A stretch of 52,713 nt of DNA from Steroidobacter agaridevorans (GTDB lineage: Bacteria; Pseudomonadota; Gammaproteobacteria; Steroidobacterales; Steroidobacteraceae): positions 710,428 through 763,140 of the forward strand of contig NZ_BLJO01000004.1 in NCBI RefSeq assembly GCF_009932555.1. Direction: 5' to 3'. Numbering within the stretch: the first letter of the stretch is position 1; each line of letters begins with the position of its first letter. The notes beneath the pieces were generated by a model. That model saw only the letters and a program-made list of their open reading frames with translations, did not search any database and had not been told where the DNA came from. The position numbers and the translations under genes are program-made. Shown one piece after another: positions 8,145-16,990 of this stretch.

Positions 8145-9037
8145 CGATGCACGAGTTGCAGTCCGACGAAGCCGGTCTGTCAGGGGTGCGGCGAATTCTG
8201 CAAGAGTGGCTGGCCGGGGCCGACGAGTCGCTGCGTAAGAAGAGAATCACGGATGCGAACATTCACGACGCGCGCAAGCAGCTGAAGAAATCCCGGGCGG
8301 CACTCCGATTGTTGCGAGGCTCGATGGGCGAGATTGCTTATCGACGTGAGAACAGCGCGCTGCGCGATGCTGCCCGTCCGTTGGGGGTGGCTCGCGATAG
8401 CAAAGTATTGATGGCCGCGCTGGACGACCTGGTCGAGCGTTACGACCCGGCGACTCGTTCGCTAAAACTGGACCGGTTTCGGCGCGTGCTGCGCCAGGAA
8501 AAAACATCGGCCCGGCAGGCTATCAACATCACCCTGGTCAACAGGCAGCGGAAGGCGTTGCGCGAAGTCAGGGCGCGCAGCCAGCGATGGACCCTGAAGG
8601 GCGGTGACTGGACGGTCATCGGCGGTGGCCTAAGGCGCATCTATCGCGGCGGCAAAAAAAGAATGAAAGCGGCCGAGAAATCGCGGGACAGCGCCGATCT
8701 GCACGACTGGCGCAAGCAGGTGAAATATCTGTGGCATCAGTTGCAGATCCTGCAGCCGGCCTGGCCCGGGCCGCTGCAAGAGCTGGCCGACCAGACCCAC
8801 AAACTGGCCGATCACCTTGGCGACGACCACGATCTGGCCGTGTTACGCGCCAGAATCGCATGCCATGCCGATGCCTTCGAGAGCAAAGACTACGAAGCAT
8901 TGGTTGCTGTGCTCGATCGGCGACGCAAGCGGTTGCAGGACAAGGCATTCGAGCTGGGAGCGAGAATCTTCCAGGAAAAGCCGCCGCGCTTTGTTGGACG
9001 CATCGGTCAGTACTGGCGGCTCTGGCGCAGCGAATGA
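8141..9037 (+). CDS. CHAD-domain protein (polyphosphate-binding type)
   Basis: This 298-residue helical protein shows the two CHAD half-motifs: NIHDARKQLKKSRAALRLLR at about 40-60, and DLHDWRKQVKYLWHQLQIL at about 186-204 followed by LADHLGDDHDLAVL. CHAD domains (conserved histidine alpha-helical) bind inorganic polyphosphate along a basic groove; the many Lys and Arg here fit. There is no fused CYTH or other enzymatic domain and no signal peptide, so it is a soluble cytoplasmic protein. GTG 8141 overlaps the stop of the pyrophosphatase gene; ATG 8147 is an equally good start. The shared transcript with a pyrophosphatase-like enzyme suggests binding and turnover of polyphosphate, which is inference. 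Confidence 0.88.
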   Translation: MTMHELQSDEAGLSGVRRILQEWLAGADESLRKKRITDANIHDARKQLKKSRAALRLLRGSMGEIAYRRENSALRDAARPLGVARDSKVLMAALDDLVERYDPATRSLKLDRFRRVLRQEKTSARQAINITLVNRQRKALREVRARSQRWTLKGGDWTVIGGGLRRIYRGGKKRMKAAEKSRDSADLHDWRKQVKYLWHQLQILQPAWPGPLQELADQTHKLADHLGDDHDLAVLRARIACHADAFESKDYEALVAVLDRRRKRLQDKAFELGARIFQEKPPRFVGRIGQYWRLWRSE

Positions 9038-9250
9038 CCTGCCCAACTGTCATGGCGTCATAACAAAGTGGCTCCGCCCTTGTTTCTTATTTAACGACAA
9101 CTGGCTCTTGGGTCACGAGCTGTAACCAACACCCTGTCGATTCCTGCTTATCCGGCACGAGTGAGTTTCGCTGCCCCCGATTGGTCCGCTGCCGGGCAAG
9201 GCATACCTTGCACGCCTGTCGCAGGATTTGGATCTTTAGGGGATCGGACG

Positions 9251-10396
9251 ATGAAGTCGCGTCAATGGATAGGGTCTTTGTTGCTCGTGGGCGCGGTAAT
9301 CGTGTCCGGCGTGCTGCTCAGTGCCTGGAAACGTTCCAGCATTGCTGAATCGGAAGCAGCGGCGGCCAATCAGCCGGAGCCTGCGGAATCGGTGGTTACC
9401 GCGGTGGCTCGCGAGCACGAACATATTCGGACCACAACGTCGATCGGCACGGTGGTCGCCTTGCGGTCCATCACGGTCCGCAATGAATTGCCCGGCACCG
9501 TGCGTCAGGTCGCGCTCGAGCCCGGCAAAATCGTCGAGGCCGGCACCGTGCTGGTGGCGCTCGATGTATCGGTAGAAGAGGCAGATCTGCAGGCGCTGCA
9601 AGCGCAGGCCGAGCTGGCCCGCACTCAGTTCGCCCGCATGCAACGCATGAGTCAGCATCGCGCGGCGTCGGAGATGGAAGTGGATGCCGCTCGCGCCGAA
9701 CAGGAAGTGGTGCAGGCGCAGGTCGCCCGTATCAAAGCGGTCATCAACCGTAAAATCATTCGCGCCCCGTTCCGGGCTCGCATCGGTATTTCCGACGTGC
9801 ATCCCGGCCAGTATTTGAACGAAGGCGCGCTGTTGACGACGCTGCAAGGCGTGGACGACTCCACCTATGTCGACTTCAGCGTCGCTCAGCAGGTCGCGGC
9901 CGAACTGCGTCCCGGCAGCAAGGTGGATGTGTTTGCTTCGGGCGATCCCAAAGGCGTGAAGGCCGAGATTCTCGCGATCGACGCACGGGTCGATCCGACG
10001 ACGCGTAACGCGGCGGTGCGCGCCAAGCTCAAGAATACGGCGCAAACGCCGGCGCCCGGCGCTTCAGTGCGAGTTCAAGTCGCAGTCGGCCAGCCACTGC
10101 TGGCAACTGCTGTCCCCGCGAGCGCGGTCCGCAAAGGTCCTGCCGGCGATCATGTATTCGTCGTGGTTGCGGACGAGCAGGGCAAGACTCGAGCCCGCCT
10201 GCGCGAAGTCGTGGTCGACGCAATGGCGGGCGACGAGGTTGTCATCACCAAAGGCCTGGAGCCCGGCGAACAAGTCGCGGCGTCCGGCTCGTTCAAGCTG
10301 CGTGAGGCGGCGCTGGTCGCGGTGAGCAACAAGCCCGAGTCGGTGGCGCTCAATGGCGGCGAGAGCCAGGCGCAGCCGAACGCCACCAGCATGTAA
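9251..10396 (+). CDS. RND efflux periplasmic adaptor (HlyD/MFP family)
   Basis: This 381-residue protein begins with an N-terminal membrane anchor (IGSLLLVGAVIVSGVLLSAW, residues 6-25). It then shows the adaptor order: first barrel strand, biotinyl-lipoyl half (NELPGTVRQVALEPGKIVEA), helical hairpin (LQALQAQAELARTQFARM onwards), second lipoyl half (KIIRAPFRARIGISDVHPGQ) and beta-barrel/MP domains. It links an inner-membrane RND pump to an outer-membrane channel. ATG 9251 follows TTAGGGGAT. The pump gene starts 12 bp downstream. In the 213-bp upstream gap an imperfect inverted repeat GGTCAC-N5-GTAACC (9111-9127) is a weak candidate operator for the nearby TetR protein. Confidence 0.93.
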   Translation: MKSRQWIGSLLLVGAVIVSGVLLSAWKRSSIAESEAAAANQPEPAESVVTAVAREHEHIRTTTSIGTVVALRSITVRNELPGTVRQVALEPGKIVEAGTVLVALDVSVEEADLQALQAQAELARTQFARMQRMSQHRAASEMEVDAARAEQEVVQAQVARIKAVINRKIIRAPFRARIGISDVHPGQYLNEGALLTTLQGVDDSTYVDFSVAQQVAAELRPGSKVDVFASGDPKGVKAEILAIDARVDPTTRNAAVRAKLKNTAQTPAPGASVRVQVAVGQPLLATAVPASAVRKGPAGDHVFVVVADEQGKTRARLREVVVDAMAGDEVVITKGLEPGEQVAASGSFKLREAALVAVSNKPESVALNGGESQAQPNATSM

Positions 10397-10408
10397 CGGA
10401 CTATAGTC

Positions 10409-13400
10409 ATGCGCTCATTCACAGACATATTCATCAAGCACCCGGTACTCGCGATCGTCGTGAACCTGGTCATCGTGCTGGTCGGCGCGCGGGCGCTGTT
10501 CAACCTGCCGGTGCAGCAGTTCCCGAGTGTCGAAAGCTCGTCGGTCATCATCACGACCTATTACACCGGCGCGAGCGCCGAGACCGTTCGCGGATTCCTG
10601 ACGACGCCGATCGAACGCGTGGTCTCGCAGATCAGTGGCGTCGATTACGTCGACTCCACCAGTCGCGCCGGCCAGAGCACGGTGACCGTGCACTTGAAGC
10701 TGGATCACAACAGCACCGATGCGCTGGCTGAAATCACCGCACGCCTGCAGCAGGTCCGTTCCGAATTGCCGGCCGATGCCGAGCCGCCGGTCGTCGACGT
10801 GCAACGCGCCGATCGTCCGTATGCGACGTTCTATCTCGGCTTCACTTCGCCGGACCGCACTGTCCCCGAGCTGACCGACTGGCTGTCGCGCACATTGCAG
10901 CCGCAGTTGTCGACCCTCACTGGCGTGCAGCGCGTGACTTACGAGGGTGCGCAGCCGTTGGCGATGCGCGTGTGGATCGATCCGGATCGGCTCGCGGCCC
11001 GCAATCTTGCGCCGGGTGACGTGCACGATGCCTTGCGCCGAAACAACTATCTGGCCGCTGTCGGTCAGACCAAGGGCAACCTGGTGCAGGTCAACCTGCT
11101 CGCCAACACCGATCTGCGCGCAGTCAAGGAATTCGAGAATCTGATCGTTGCCGACCGCGACGGCGCAATCGTGCGCTTGAGCGATGTGGCGCGGGTCGAG
11201 CTGGGCGCCGAAGAAGCGGCGATGGTCGCCAAGTACAACAACCAGCAGAGTGTGTACCTCGGCGTGTGGCCGTTGCCCGGCTCGAATGAAATCGAAGTCG
11301 AGAAACATTTGCGCGCCGAGATGGAGCGCATCGAGCCCACGCTGCCGGCTGACATCGAGATGCGGCTGGTGTGGGACGGCACCATGTTCATGCGCAGCGC
11401 CCTGGAAGAGATCACCAAGACGCTGGGCGAGACGGTGCTGATCGTGGCCATCGTCGTGTTCCTGTTCATGGGATCGGTCCGGACCGCGCTGGTGCCGCTG
11501 GTCGCGATGCCGGTGTCGCTGGTGGGCGCCGCCATCGTGATGATCGCGTTCGGCTTCAGTCTGAACCTGCTGACGATTCTCGCGATCGTGCTGTCGGTCG
11601 GCCTGGTCGTCGACGACGCCATCGTCGTAGTCGAAAACGTCGAGCGGCACGTGCGCGAAGGCAAGTCTCGCATCGACGCTGCGCTTGCGGGTGCGCGTGA
11701 GCTGGCCGGTCCCGTCGTTGCGATGACGATCACGCTCGCGACCGTGTACACGCCGATTGCGTTCCAAGGCGGCCTGACGGGCTCGTTGTTCCTCGAGTTT
11801 GCGATCACGCTCGCGGCCGCAGTTGTCGTGTCCGGTCTGGTCGCGCTGACGTTGTCGCCAGTGATGAGCTCGCGTTTCGTGCACGAGCACGGCCACGAGA
11901 CCAGGTTGACCGTCCTCGTGAATCGGGGATTCGACGCGGTCCGTCGCGGTTACGAGAAGCTGCTCGACGGCGCGCTCGGCATGCGGTGGGGCATCGTCGC
12001 CATGGCGGCGCTAGTAACGCTCGCGGCATGGCCGCTCTTCATGTACTCGCGTCAGGAACTGGCGCCGGTCGAAGATCAAAGTCATATCAGCTTGTTCTTC
12101 GAGGCGTCGCCGGATTCGTCGCTGGTGGCGACCGATCGCGATTCGCAGAACGTGGTGAAGGCGCTCACGGCCTTCCCCGAAGCGGACTTCATGTGGTCGC
12201 TGACGGCGGCCTGGGGCGGCTACGGCGGTCTGGTCGCGAAGAACTGGAAGGAGCGGGAGCGGTCGACCGAAGAGATGTTCGGCGAAGTTTATGGCGCCGT
12301 CTCTCAAGTGCCGGGAGTGCGCGTGTATCCGCGCCTCGATCCGCCGTTGCCGACACCGGGCCAGTATGACGTCGAGATGGTCGTGCAGAACGACCAGTCC
12401 ATCGAAGAATTGCTTGCGACCACGCAGGCGGTGCTCGATGCGGGCATGGCCAGCGGCAAGTTCCTGTATGTCGATACGGATCTGAAGATCGATCTGCCGC
12501 AGGCGCGGGTCGTGCTCGATCGCGAGCGGCTGGCCGATCTGGGGCTCGACCTTGCAGGCGTCGGTCGCGAGCTGGGCACGTTGCTGGGCGGCGCGTACGT
12601 GAATCGCTTCAACTATTTCGATCGCAGCTACAAGGTGATTCCGCAGATCGGCGACAAGGATCGCGCCACGCTCGATCCGCTGCTCGATCTGAAGATCAAG
12701 ACGCCGAGCGGCGCGCTGGTGCCGGTGTCCACCTTCATGCACATCGAATCGGAAACGGGGCCGCGCACGTTGAATCGATTCGCGCAACGTAATTCGGCGC
12801 GCATCTTCGGCGGCGTGCAGCCGGGGGTGACCAAGGACGAAGGATTGCGCGTGCTCGAAGCCGCTGCCAAGAAGGCCGGTGGCGAGAATGTGCTGATCGA
12901 CTACGCGGGCGAATCGCGACAGATTCGTCACGAGAGTGCAGCGTTGACGGCCACGCTGGGCTTCGCACTGATCATGATCTATCTCGTGCTGGCCGCGCAG
13001 TTCCAGAGCTTCCGCGATCCATTGATCGTGTTGCTCGGCTCGGTGCCGCTCGCGATCTCGGGTGCGCTGGTGTTCACGTTCCTCGACATGACCACCATCA
13101 ACATCTACTCACAAGTGGGCTTGATCACGCTGGTTGGCCTGATCGCGAAGAACGGCATTCTCATCGTCGAGTTCGCGAACACGCTGCAGGAGCGGGGCGT
13201 AGAAAAGATCGCGGCTTTGCGTGAGGCCTCGCTGACCCGGTTGCGTCCGGTTCTGATGACCTCCGCAGCGACCGTGTTCGGCCACTTCCCGCTGGTGCTG
13301 GTTTCGGGCCCAGGTGCCGAGGCGCGGAACAGCATCGGCATCGTGCTAGTGACGGGCATGATTGTCGGCACGCTGTTTACGCTGTTCGTGGTGCCGGTGT

Positions 13401-13498
13401 TCTATACGTTGATTGCTGCAGATCATCGCAAGCACGGCCCGCAGCAAGAAGAGACGAAGCCGCAGATCGCAGGAATACCGACCGCCCAGCCGGTTTAG
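10409..13498 (+). CDS. RND-family multidrug efflux permease
   Basis: This 1029-residue protein has the standard HAE-1 RND length and twelve helices with two large periplasmic loops. The N-terminus FTDIFIKHPVLAIVVNLVIV, the early PVQQFPSVESSSVIITTYY and GASAETV motifs, the helix-4 acidic pair in GLVVDDAIVVVENVERHV (proton relay), and the helix-10 lysine in LVGLIAKNGILIVEFAN are all present. It exports hydrophobic or amphiphilic compounds by proton antiport. It follows its adaptor by 12 bp. No outer-membrane TolC-type gene is in the cluster, so it must borrow one. A TetR gene downstream on the same strand is the likely regulator. Substrates cannot be read from the sequence. Confidence 0.95.
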   Translation: MRSFTDIFIKHPVLAIVVNLVIVLVGARALFNLPVQQFPSVESSSVIITTYYTGASAETVRGFLTTPIERVVSQISGVDYVDSTSRAGQSTVTVHLKLDHNSTDALAEITARLQQVRSELPADAEPPVVDVQRADRPYATFYLGFTSPDRTVPELTDWLSRTLQPQLSTLTGVQRVTYEGAQPLAMRVWIDPDRLAARNLAPGDVHDALRRNNYLAAVGQTKGNLVQVNLLANTDLRAVKEFENLIVADRDGAIVRLSDVARVELGAEEAAMVAKYNNQQSVYLGVWPLPGSNEIEVEKHLRAEMERIEPTLPADIEMRLVWDGTMFMRSALEEITKTLGETVLIVAIVVFLFMGSVRTALVPLVAMPVSLVGAAIVMIAFGFSLNLLTILAIVLSVGLVVDDAIVVVENVERHVREGKSRIDAALAGARELAGPVVAMTITLATVYTPIAFQGGLTGSLFLEFAITLAAAVVVSGLVALTLSPVMSSRFVHEHGHETRLTVLVNRGFDAVRRGYEKLLDGALGMRWGIVAMAALVTLAAWPLFMYSRQELAPVEDQSHISLFFEASPDSSLVATDRDSQNVVKALTAFPEADFMWSLTAAWGGYGGLVAKNWKERERSTEEMFGEVYGAVSQVPGVRVYPRLDPPLPTPGQYDVEMVVQNDQSIEELLATTQAVLDAGMASGKFLYVDTDLKIDLPQARVVLDRERLADLGLDLAGVGRELGTLLGGAYVNRFNYFDRSYKVIPQIGDKDRATLDPLLDLKIKTPSGALVPVSTFMHIESETGPRTLNRFAQRNSARIFGGVQPGVTKDEGLRVLEAAAKKAGGENVLIDYAGESRQIRHESAALTATLGFALIMIYLVLAAQFQSFRDPLIVLLGSVPLAISGALVFTFLDMTTINIYSQVGLITLVGLIAKNGILIVEFANTLQERGVEKIAALREASLTRLRPVLMTSAATVFGHFPLVLVSGPGAEARNSIGIVLVTGMIVGTLFTLFVVPVFYTLIAADHRKHGPQQEETKPQIAGIPTAQPV

Positions 13499-13637
13499 TT
13501 GGAACCGCGACGGGTGACGCCTGTCTAAATTCGCCATCTACGAGATCGGGCGCGAGCCTCAGGCATTCCCCCAAAGGAATTTGCCTGGCCTCGCGCCCGT
13601 CTTGATTCGCCAGGCAGCCGTCACAACCTTGGATCTG

Positions 13638-14180
13638 ATGAGCACCATTCCATCTATTCGTGCCCGCGCCGCAGGCCTTCGGCGGCAACAATTGTTGGAT
13701 GCCGCTGCGGCGCTGGTGCTGAAGAGAGGCACCGCCGCGTTGACGCTCGATGCGGTCGCCGAGGCCGCGCATGTCAGCAAGGGCGGGTTGTTGTATTACT
13801 TCGACTCGAAGAATTCCCTGCTGGAAGCGCTCGCCGACTATCTGGCCGAACAGCTGCAGATCGAAGTCGAGCGTGAGGCGGCGGGTGGCAGCCTCGCGAA
13901 AGCTTATCTGCAGGTTGTGTCGCGGATGGGACAGCTGCCCAAGGATCAGCAGGTGTTCAAAGCCCTGACCATCATCTGTACTGCGCAGCCCGAGCTGGCG
14001 GGGCGCGTGCGGGCACGCTTGCATCTGTCGCCGTCCGACAATCTATCGGGCGAGACCCCGCTCGAGGAACTGCATCTGCGATTGGTCGCCGATGGTATGT
14101 GGCTGGCCGATCTGTTCAGTTGTTATGAGATCAGCCCGGAGCAGCGCGCGGCGCTGCTACAAAAACTGGGCGCAGCCTGA
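13638..14180 (+). CDS. TetR-family regulator, probably of the RND pump
   Basis: This 180-residue protein has a canonical TetR helix-turn-helix: RRQQLLDAAAALVLKRGTAA, LTLDAVAEAAHVSKGGLLYY then FDSKNSLLEALADY (residues 15-65). The divergent ligand-binding half ends in EQRAALLQKLGAA. ATG 13638 was chosen because the upstream in-frame stretch is not helix-turn-helix-like and a normal N-terminal arm precedes the first helix. It lies 140 bp after the pump gene. Local control of the pump operon is inferred. Its stop is 4 bp from the stop of the opposing hydrolase gene. Confidence 0.9.
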   Translation: MSTIPSIRARAAGLRRQQLLDAAAALVLKRGTAALTLDAVAEAAHVSKGGLLYYFDSKNSLLEALADYLAEQLQIEVEREAAGGSLAKAYLQVVSRMGQLPKDQQVFKALTIICTAQPELAGRVRARLHLSPSDNLSGETPLEELHLRLVADGMWLADLFSCYEISPEQRAALLQKLGAA

Positions 14181-14181
14181 T

Positions 14182-15000
14182 CTAATCTTTTTCAGCCTGC
14201 GCAGCCGGCGGCGCCAGCTCGCCTTGCAGGAACTCGATCAAGGTGGCGTTGAATTCATCGGCGCGCTCGACGTTCGACAAGTGCGCGGCATCCAGCAGAA
14301 CCAGCTTTGCTTCCGGAATCGAGTTCGCCATGAACTCCGCGTGCGCGGGTGTCGTTCCCGCGTCATGCATGCCGCCGATGATCAGCGTCTTCGCAGTGAT
14401 GTTCTTGATGGACTCGCGCTGATCCATATCGCGAATGGCCGCGCAACAGGCCGCATAGCCCTGCGGCGATGTTTCCAAAAGTAACGCACGGATCCTGGCG
14501 ACCTTGTCGGGATGCGCTTGATGAAACTGCGGCGTGAACCATCGCCCCAGCGTGCCTTCGACCAGCACCGCCGGCCCTTGTGTCAGTGCGGTTTGAATTC
14601 TCGTATCCCAGGTTTCGCGAGGCGGCATGTGAGGCGTGGTATTACACAACGCCGCCTTGAGCACTCGATCCGGCCACTTGGCGGCGATATGCATCGCGAT
14701 CATTCCGCCTAAGGACAGCCCGCAAAGATGGGCGCGCGCGACCCCGCAGGCTTCGAGCACGTTGAGCGCGTCGGCGGCCAGCAAATCCAGGGTCGCTTCC
14801 GGGTGCGTGCCGATTGTAGATTTGCCATGGCCGCGCGCGTCGAAGCGGATCAGCTCGAAACGCTCGCTCAGCGCCTCGAACTGGTCGTCCCACATTTCCA
14901 GCGACGTGCCGAGCGCATTCAATAGCAACAGCGCCGGCGCACCCGGCCGGGGTGTGTGCTCGACTCGGAGTTGTACATCCTGTGAGGTGACTTGCTTCAT
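14182..15000 (-). CDS. Alpha/beta hydrolase, 3-oxoadipate enol-lactonase-like
   Basis: This 272-residue protein has a full alpha/beta-hydrolase set: oxyanion region LLLLNALGTSLEMWD, nucleophile Ser96 in CGLSLGGM, Asp213 in GGMHDAGTTP and His240 in LDAAHLSNVE. The NALGTSLEMWD and LLETSPQGYAACCAAIRDMD stretches are typical of PcaD, which opens 3-oxoadipate enol-lactone in the beta-ketoadipate pathway. No other protocatechuate or catechol genes are nearby, so the substrate could differ, and I leave the symbol blank. The ATG at 15000 opens a normal N-terminus, but the region upstream shows no clear ribosome-binding site. The gene stands alone, converging with the TetR gene. Confidence 0.85.
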   Translation of the reverse strand: MKQVTSQDVQLRVEHTPRPGAPALLLLNALGTSLEMWDDQFEALSERFELIRFDARGHGKSTIGTHPEATLDLLAADALNVLEACGVARAHLCGLSLGGMIAMHIAAKWPDRVLKAALCNTTPHMPPRETWDTRIQTALTQGPAVLVEGTLGRWFTPQFHQAHPDKVARIRALLLETSPQGYAACCAAIRDMDQRESIKNITAKTLIIGGMHDAGTTPAHAEFMANSIPEAKLVLLDAAHLSNVERADEFNATLIEFLQGELAPPAAQAEKD

Positions 15001-15080
15001 GAGAACGGTGCGTCCGCGCGAAAGACAACGGCCCTATCCTACAACAGTCCTCACCGCCATCGAGTTCAGGAGCGCCGGAT

Positions 15081-15107
15081 AAAAAGCGCCCCGCATGAAG
15101 CGGGGCG
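15081..15107 (-). terminator. Rho-independent terminator of the catalase gene
   Basis: On the minus strand CGCCCCGC, a 5-base loop, then GCGGGGCG form an 8-bp GC stem (15087-15107). It is followed directly by CTTTTT (to 15081). It lies about 30 bp after the catalase stop, a textbook position. Confidence 0.9.
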
Positions 15108-15138
15108 AGTGCAGGGAGGAGGATCGAGGGTCGAGAGA

Positions 15139-16686
15139 CTATGCGGGGATGCCGTCGCTTTCCTTGGCTTCATCGGTGGCGCTGGTGCCTTTGATGCGGT
15201 CGTCGCCGACCGGATCGAGCTTCAGCGCGCGACGTACGCCTTCGCCGTATGCGGGATCGCATTTCGTGAACAGCGCGAGCTGGCGACGGACGATGGACTC
15301 CGGCACGCCTTGCATGGCCGCGGCGATGTTGTCGAACAAGCGTTGCTTCTGGGCGGCGTCGAACAGACGGAACAGAGTGCCGGGCTGAATGAAGTCGTCG
15401 TTGCCCGAGCGATGATCGTAACGATCGGCCGCGCCATGCAGCGGCAATGGCGGCTCGGCGAAGCGCGCATCCTGCTTCGGGCCGTCCAACGAGTTCGGCT
15501 CGTAGTACGCATCGGCATTGCCGGTGTCGTTCTGGAAGAAACGCATCGAGCCATCCTTGTGATAATGATGCACCGGACACTTCGGCGCATTCACCGGCAA
15601 CGCTTCATAGTGCGTGCCCAGGCGATAACGATGCGCGTCGGCGTAGCTGAAGATCCGAGCCTGCAACACACGGTCGGGCGAGAAGCCGATGCCCGGCACG
15701 ATGTTCGACGGCGACATCGCGACTTGCTCGATTTCCGCGAAGTAGTTGCCCGGGTTCCGGTTCAGTTCGAGCACGCCGACATCGATGAGCGGGAAGTCAC
15801 GATGCGGCCACACTTTGGTGAGATCGAAAGGGTTCAATCCGGTCGCTTCCGACCACGCGGCCGCCTGAGCTTCGGTCATGATCTGCACCTGCAAAGTCCA
15901 GCGCGGGAAGTCGCCGTTGTCGATGGACGCGAACAAATCTTCCTGCGTGCTCTCGCGGGTGCGGCCGACGACCTGCGCCGCTTCGGCATTGGTCCAGTGA
16001 CGATGGCCCTGCCGGGTCTTGAAATGGAACTTCACCCAGACGCGTTCGCTCGCTTCGTTGATCAAGCTATAGGTGTGCGAGCCGTAACCATTCATATGTC
16101 GCACATCGGTCGGCAGGCCACGATCCGAAAACAGAATGGTGATCTGGTGGAGGCTCTCGGGGGAGAGCGACCAGAAATCCCATTGCGCGGCCGGCGAACG
16201 CAGGTTGGTGCGCGGATGGCGCTTCTGCGTGCGAATGAAATCCGGGAACTTGAGTGGATCGCGAATGAAGAACACCGGCGTGTTGTTGCCGACCAGGTCC
16301 CAATTGCCTTCGGGCGTATAGAACTTCACCGCAAAGCCACGCACGTCGCGTTCCGCATCGGCCGCGCCTAGTTCCCCGGCTACAGTCGAGAAACGCAGGA
16401 TCAGATCGGTCTTCGCGCCCGGCTGTAGCAACTTGGCTTTGGTGTATGCGGAGATATCGCCCGTCACTGTCAGAGTCCCGTAGGCACCCCAGCCTTTGGC
16501 GTGCACGACGCGCTCGGGAATACGCTCGCGGTTCTGATGAGCGAGCTTTTCGATCAGTTGATAGTCCTGGAGCAGCAGCGGTCCGCGCGGCCCCGCGCTC
16601 AGCGAGTTCTGATTGTCGGCAATGGGGTTGCCGGCAGTCGTCGTGAGTGTGACGTCGGTCGCGGATCTGATATCGGCTTTGCTCAT
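15139..16686 (-). CDS. Monofunctional haem catalase, small-subunit clade
   Basis: This 515-residue enzyme has all the landmarks of a clade-3-type catalase: distal His62 in [12 protein letters not shown], the conserved Asn in [14 protein letters not shown] (about 135), [12 protein letters not shown], and proximal haem ligand Tyr348 in [14 protein letters not shown]. It breaks hydrogen peroxide down to water and oxygen in the cytoplasm or periplasm. There is no signal peptide and no extra C-terminal flavodoxin-like domain, so it is not the large HPII type. The second residue after HAKG is Trp rather than the more usual small residue. Transcription ends at a strong terminator. The 304-bp region upstream should hold its promoter; I found no convincing OxyR box. 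Confidence 0.96.
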   Translation of the reverse strand: MSKADIRSATDVTLTTTAGNPIADNQNSLSAGPRGPLLLQDYQLIEKLAHQNRERIPERVVHAKGWGAYGTLTVTGDISAYTKAKLLQPGAKTDLILRFSTVAGELGAADAERDVRGFAVKFYTPEGNWDLVGNNTPVFFIRDPLKFPDFIRTQKRHPRTNLRSPAAQWDFWSLSPESLHQITILFSDRGLPTDVRHMNGYGSHTYSLINEASERVWVKFHFKTRQGHRHWTNAEAAQVVGRTRESTQEDLFASIDNGDFPRWTLQVQIMTEAQAAAWSEATGLNPFDLTKVWPHRDFPLIDVGVLELNRNPGNYFAEIEQVAMSPSNIVPGIGFSPDRVLQARIFSYADAHRYRLGTHYEALPVNAPKCPVHHYHKDGSMRFFQNDTGNADAYYEPNSLDGPKQDARFAEPPLPLHGAADRYDHRSGNDDFIQPGTLFRLFDAAQKQRLFDNIAAAMQGVPESIVRRQLALFTKCDPAYGEGVRRALKLDPVGDDRIKGTSATDEAKESDGIPA

Positions 16687-16990
16687 GGGCTGCGTCTGCT
16701 TCGGTTACTGGAGTACGCAGGGAAGGTACGCGACCGGCTTCGATCGCAGAAATCGATTGATCGGATCGGTGTCATAGACGAATTCGTTGCTCTGATTGCG
16801 CTGTCAACGCGAATCCGCACCAGAAGTGTGACTCCGCTTCGAGCCCTAAGGGTTGCCCCGCAGCGCCCCTACACCGTTTCCGGCAATGCGGCATCAGGAG
16901 AGATCAAATCAAGTCGTTGCAATGCGACGCCGATAGTGAGGGTGTCACGGGGCCAAGGCTCCGTCGCTACAAAACTTACGGAGTCAGCTC
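16687..16990. other. 304-bp divergent promoter region (catalase / porin)
   Basis: This region separates the divergent catalase and porin genes. I looked for OxyR (ATAG-type) and Pho (CTGTCAT-type) boxes and found only single weak half-sites (for example ATAGACGAATTC near 16777 and CTGTCAACG near 16801). No gene or strong hairpin is evident. Confidence 0.5.

Noticed and set aside
10415-11896. Long antisense frame opposite the RND pump
   Set aside because: A His/Arg/Asp-rich shadow of a high-GC gene, with no recognisable domain.
16770-16810. OxyR or Pho box before the catalase or porin gene
   Set aside because: Only single half-sites with poor spacing could be found.
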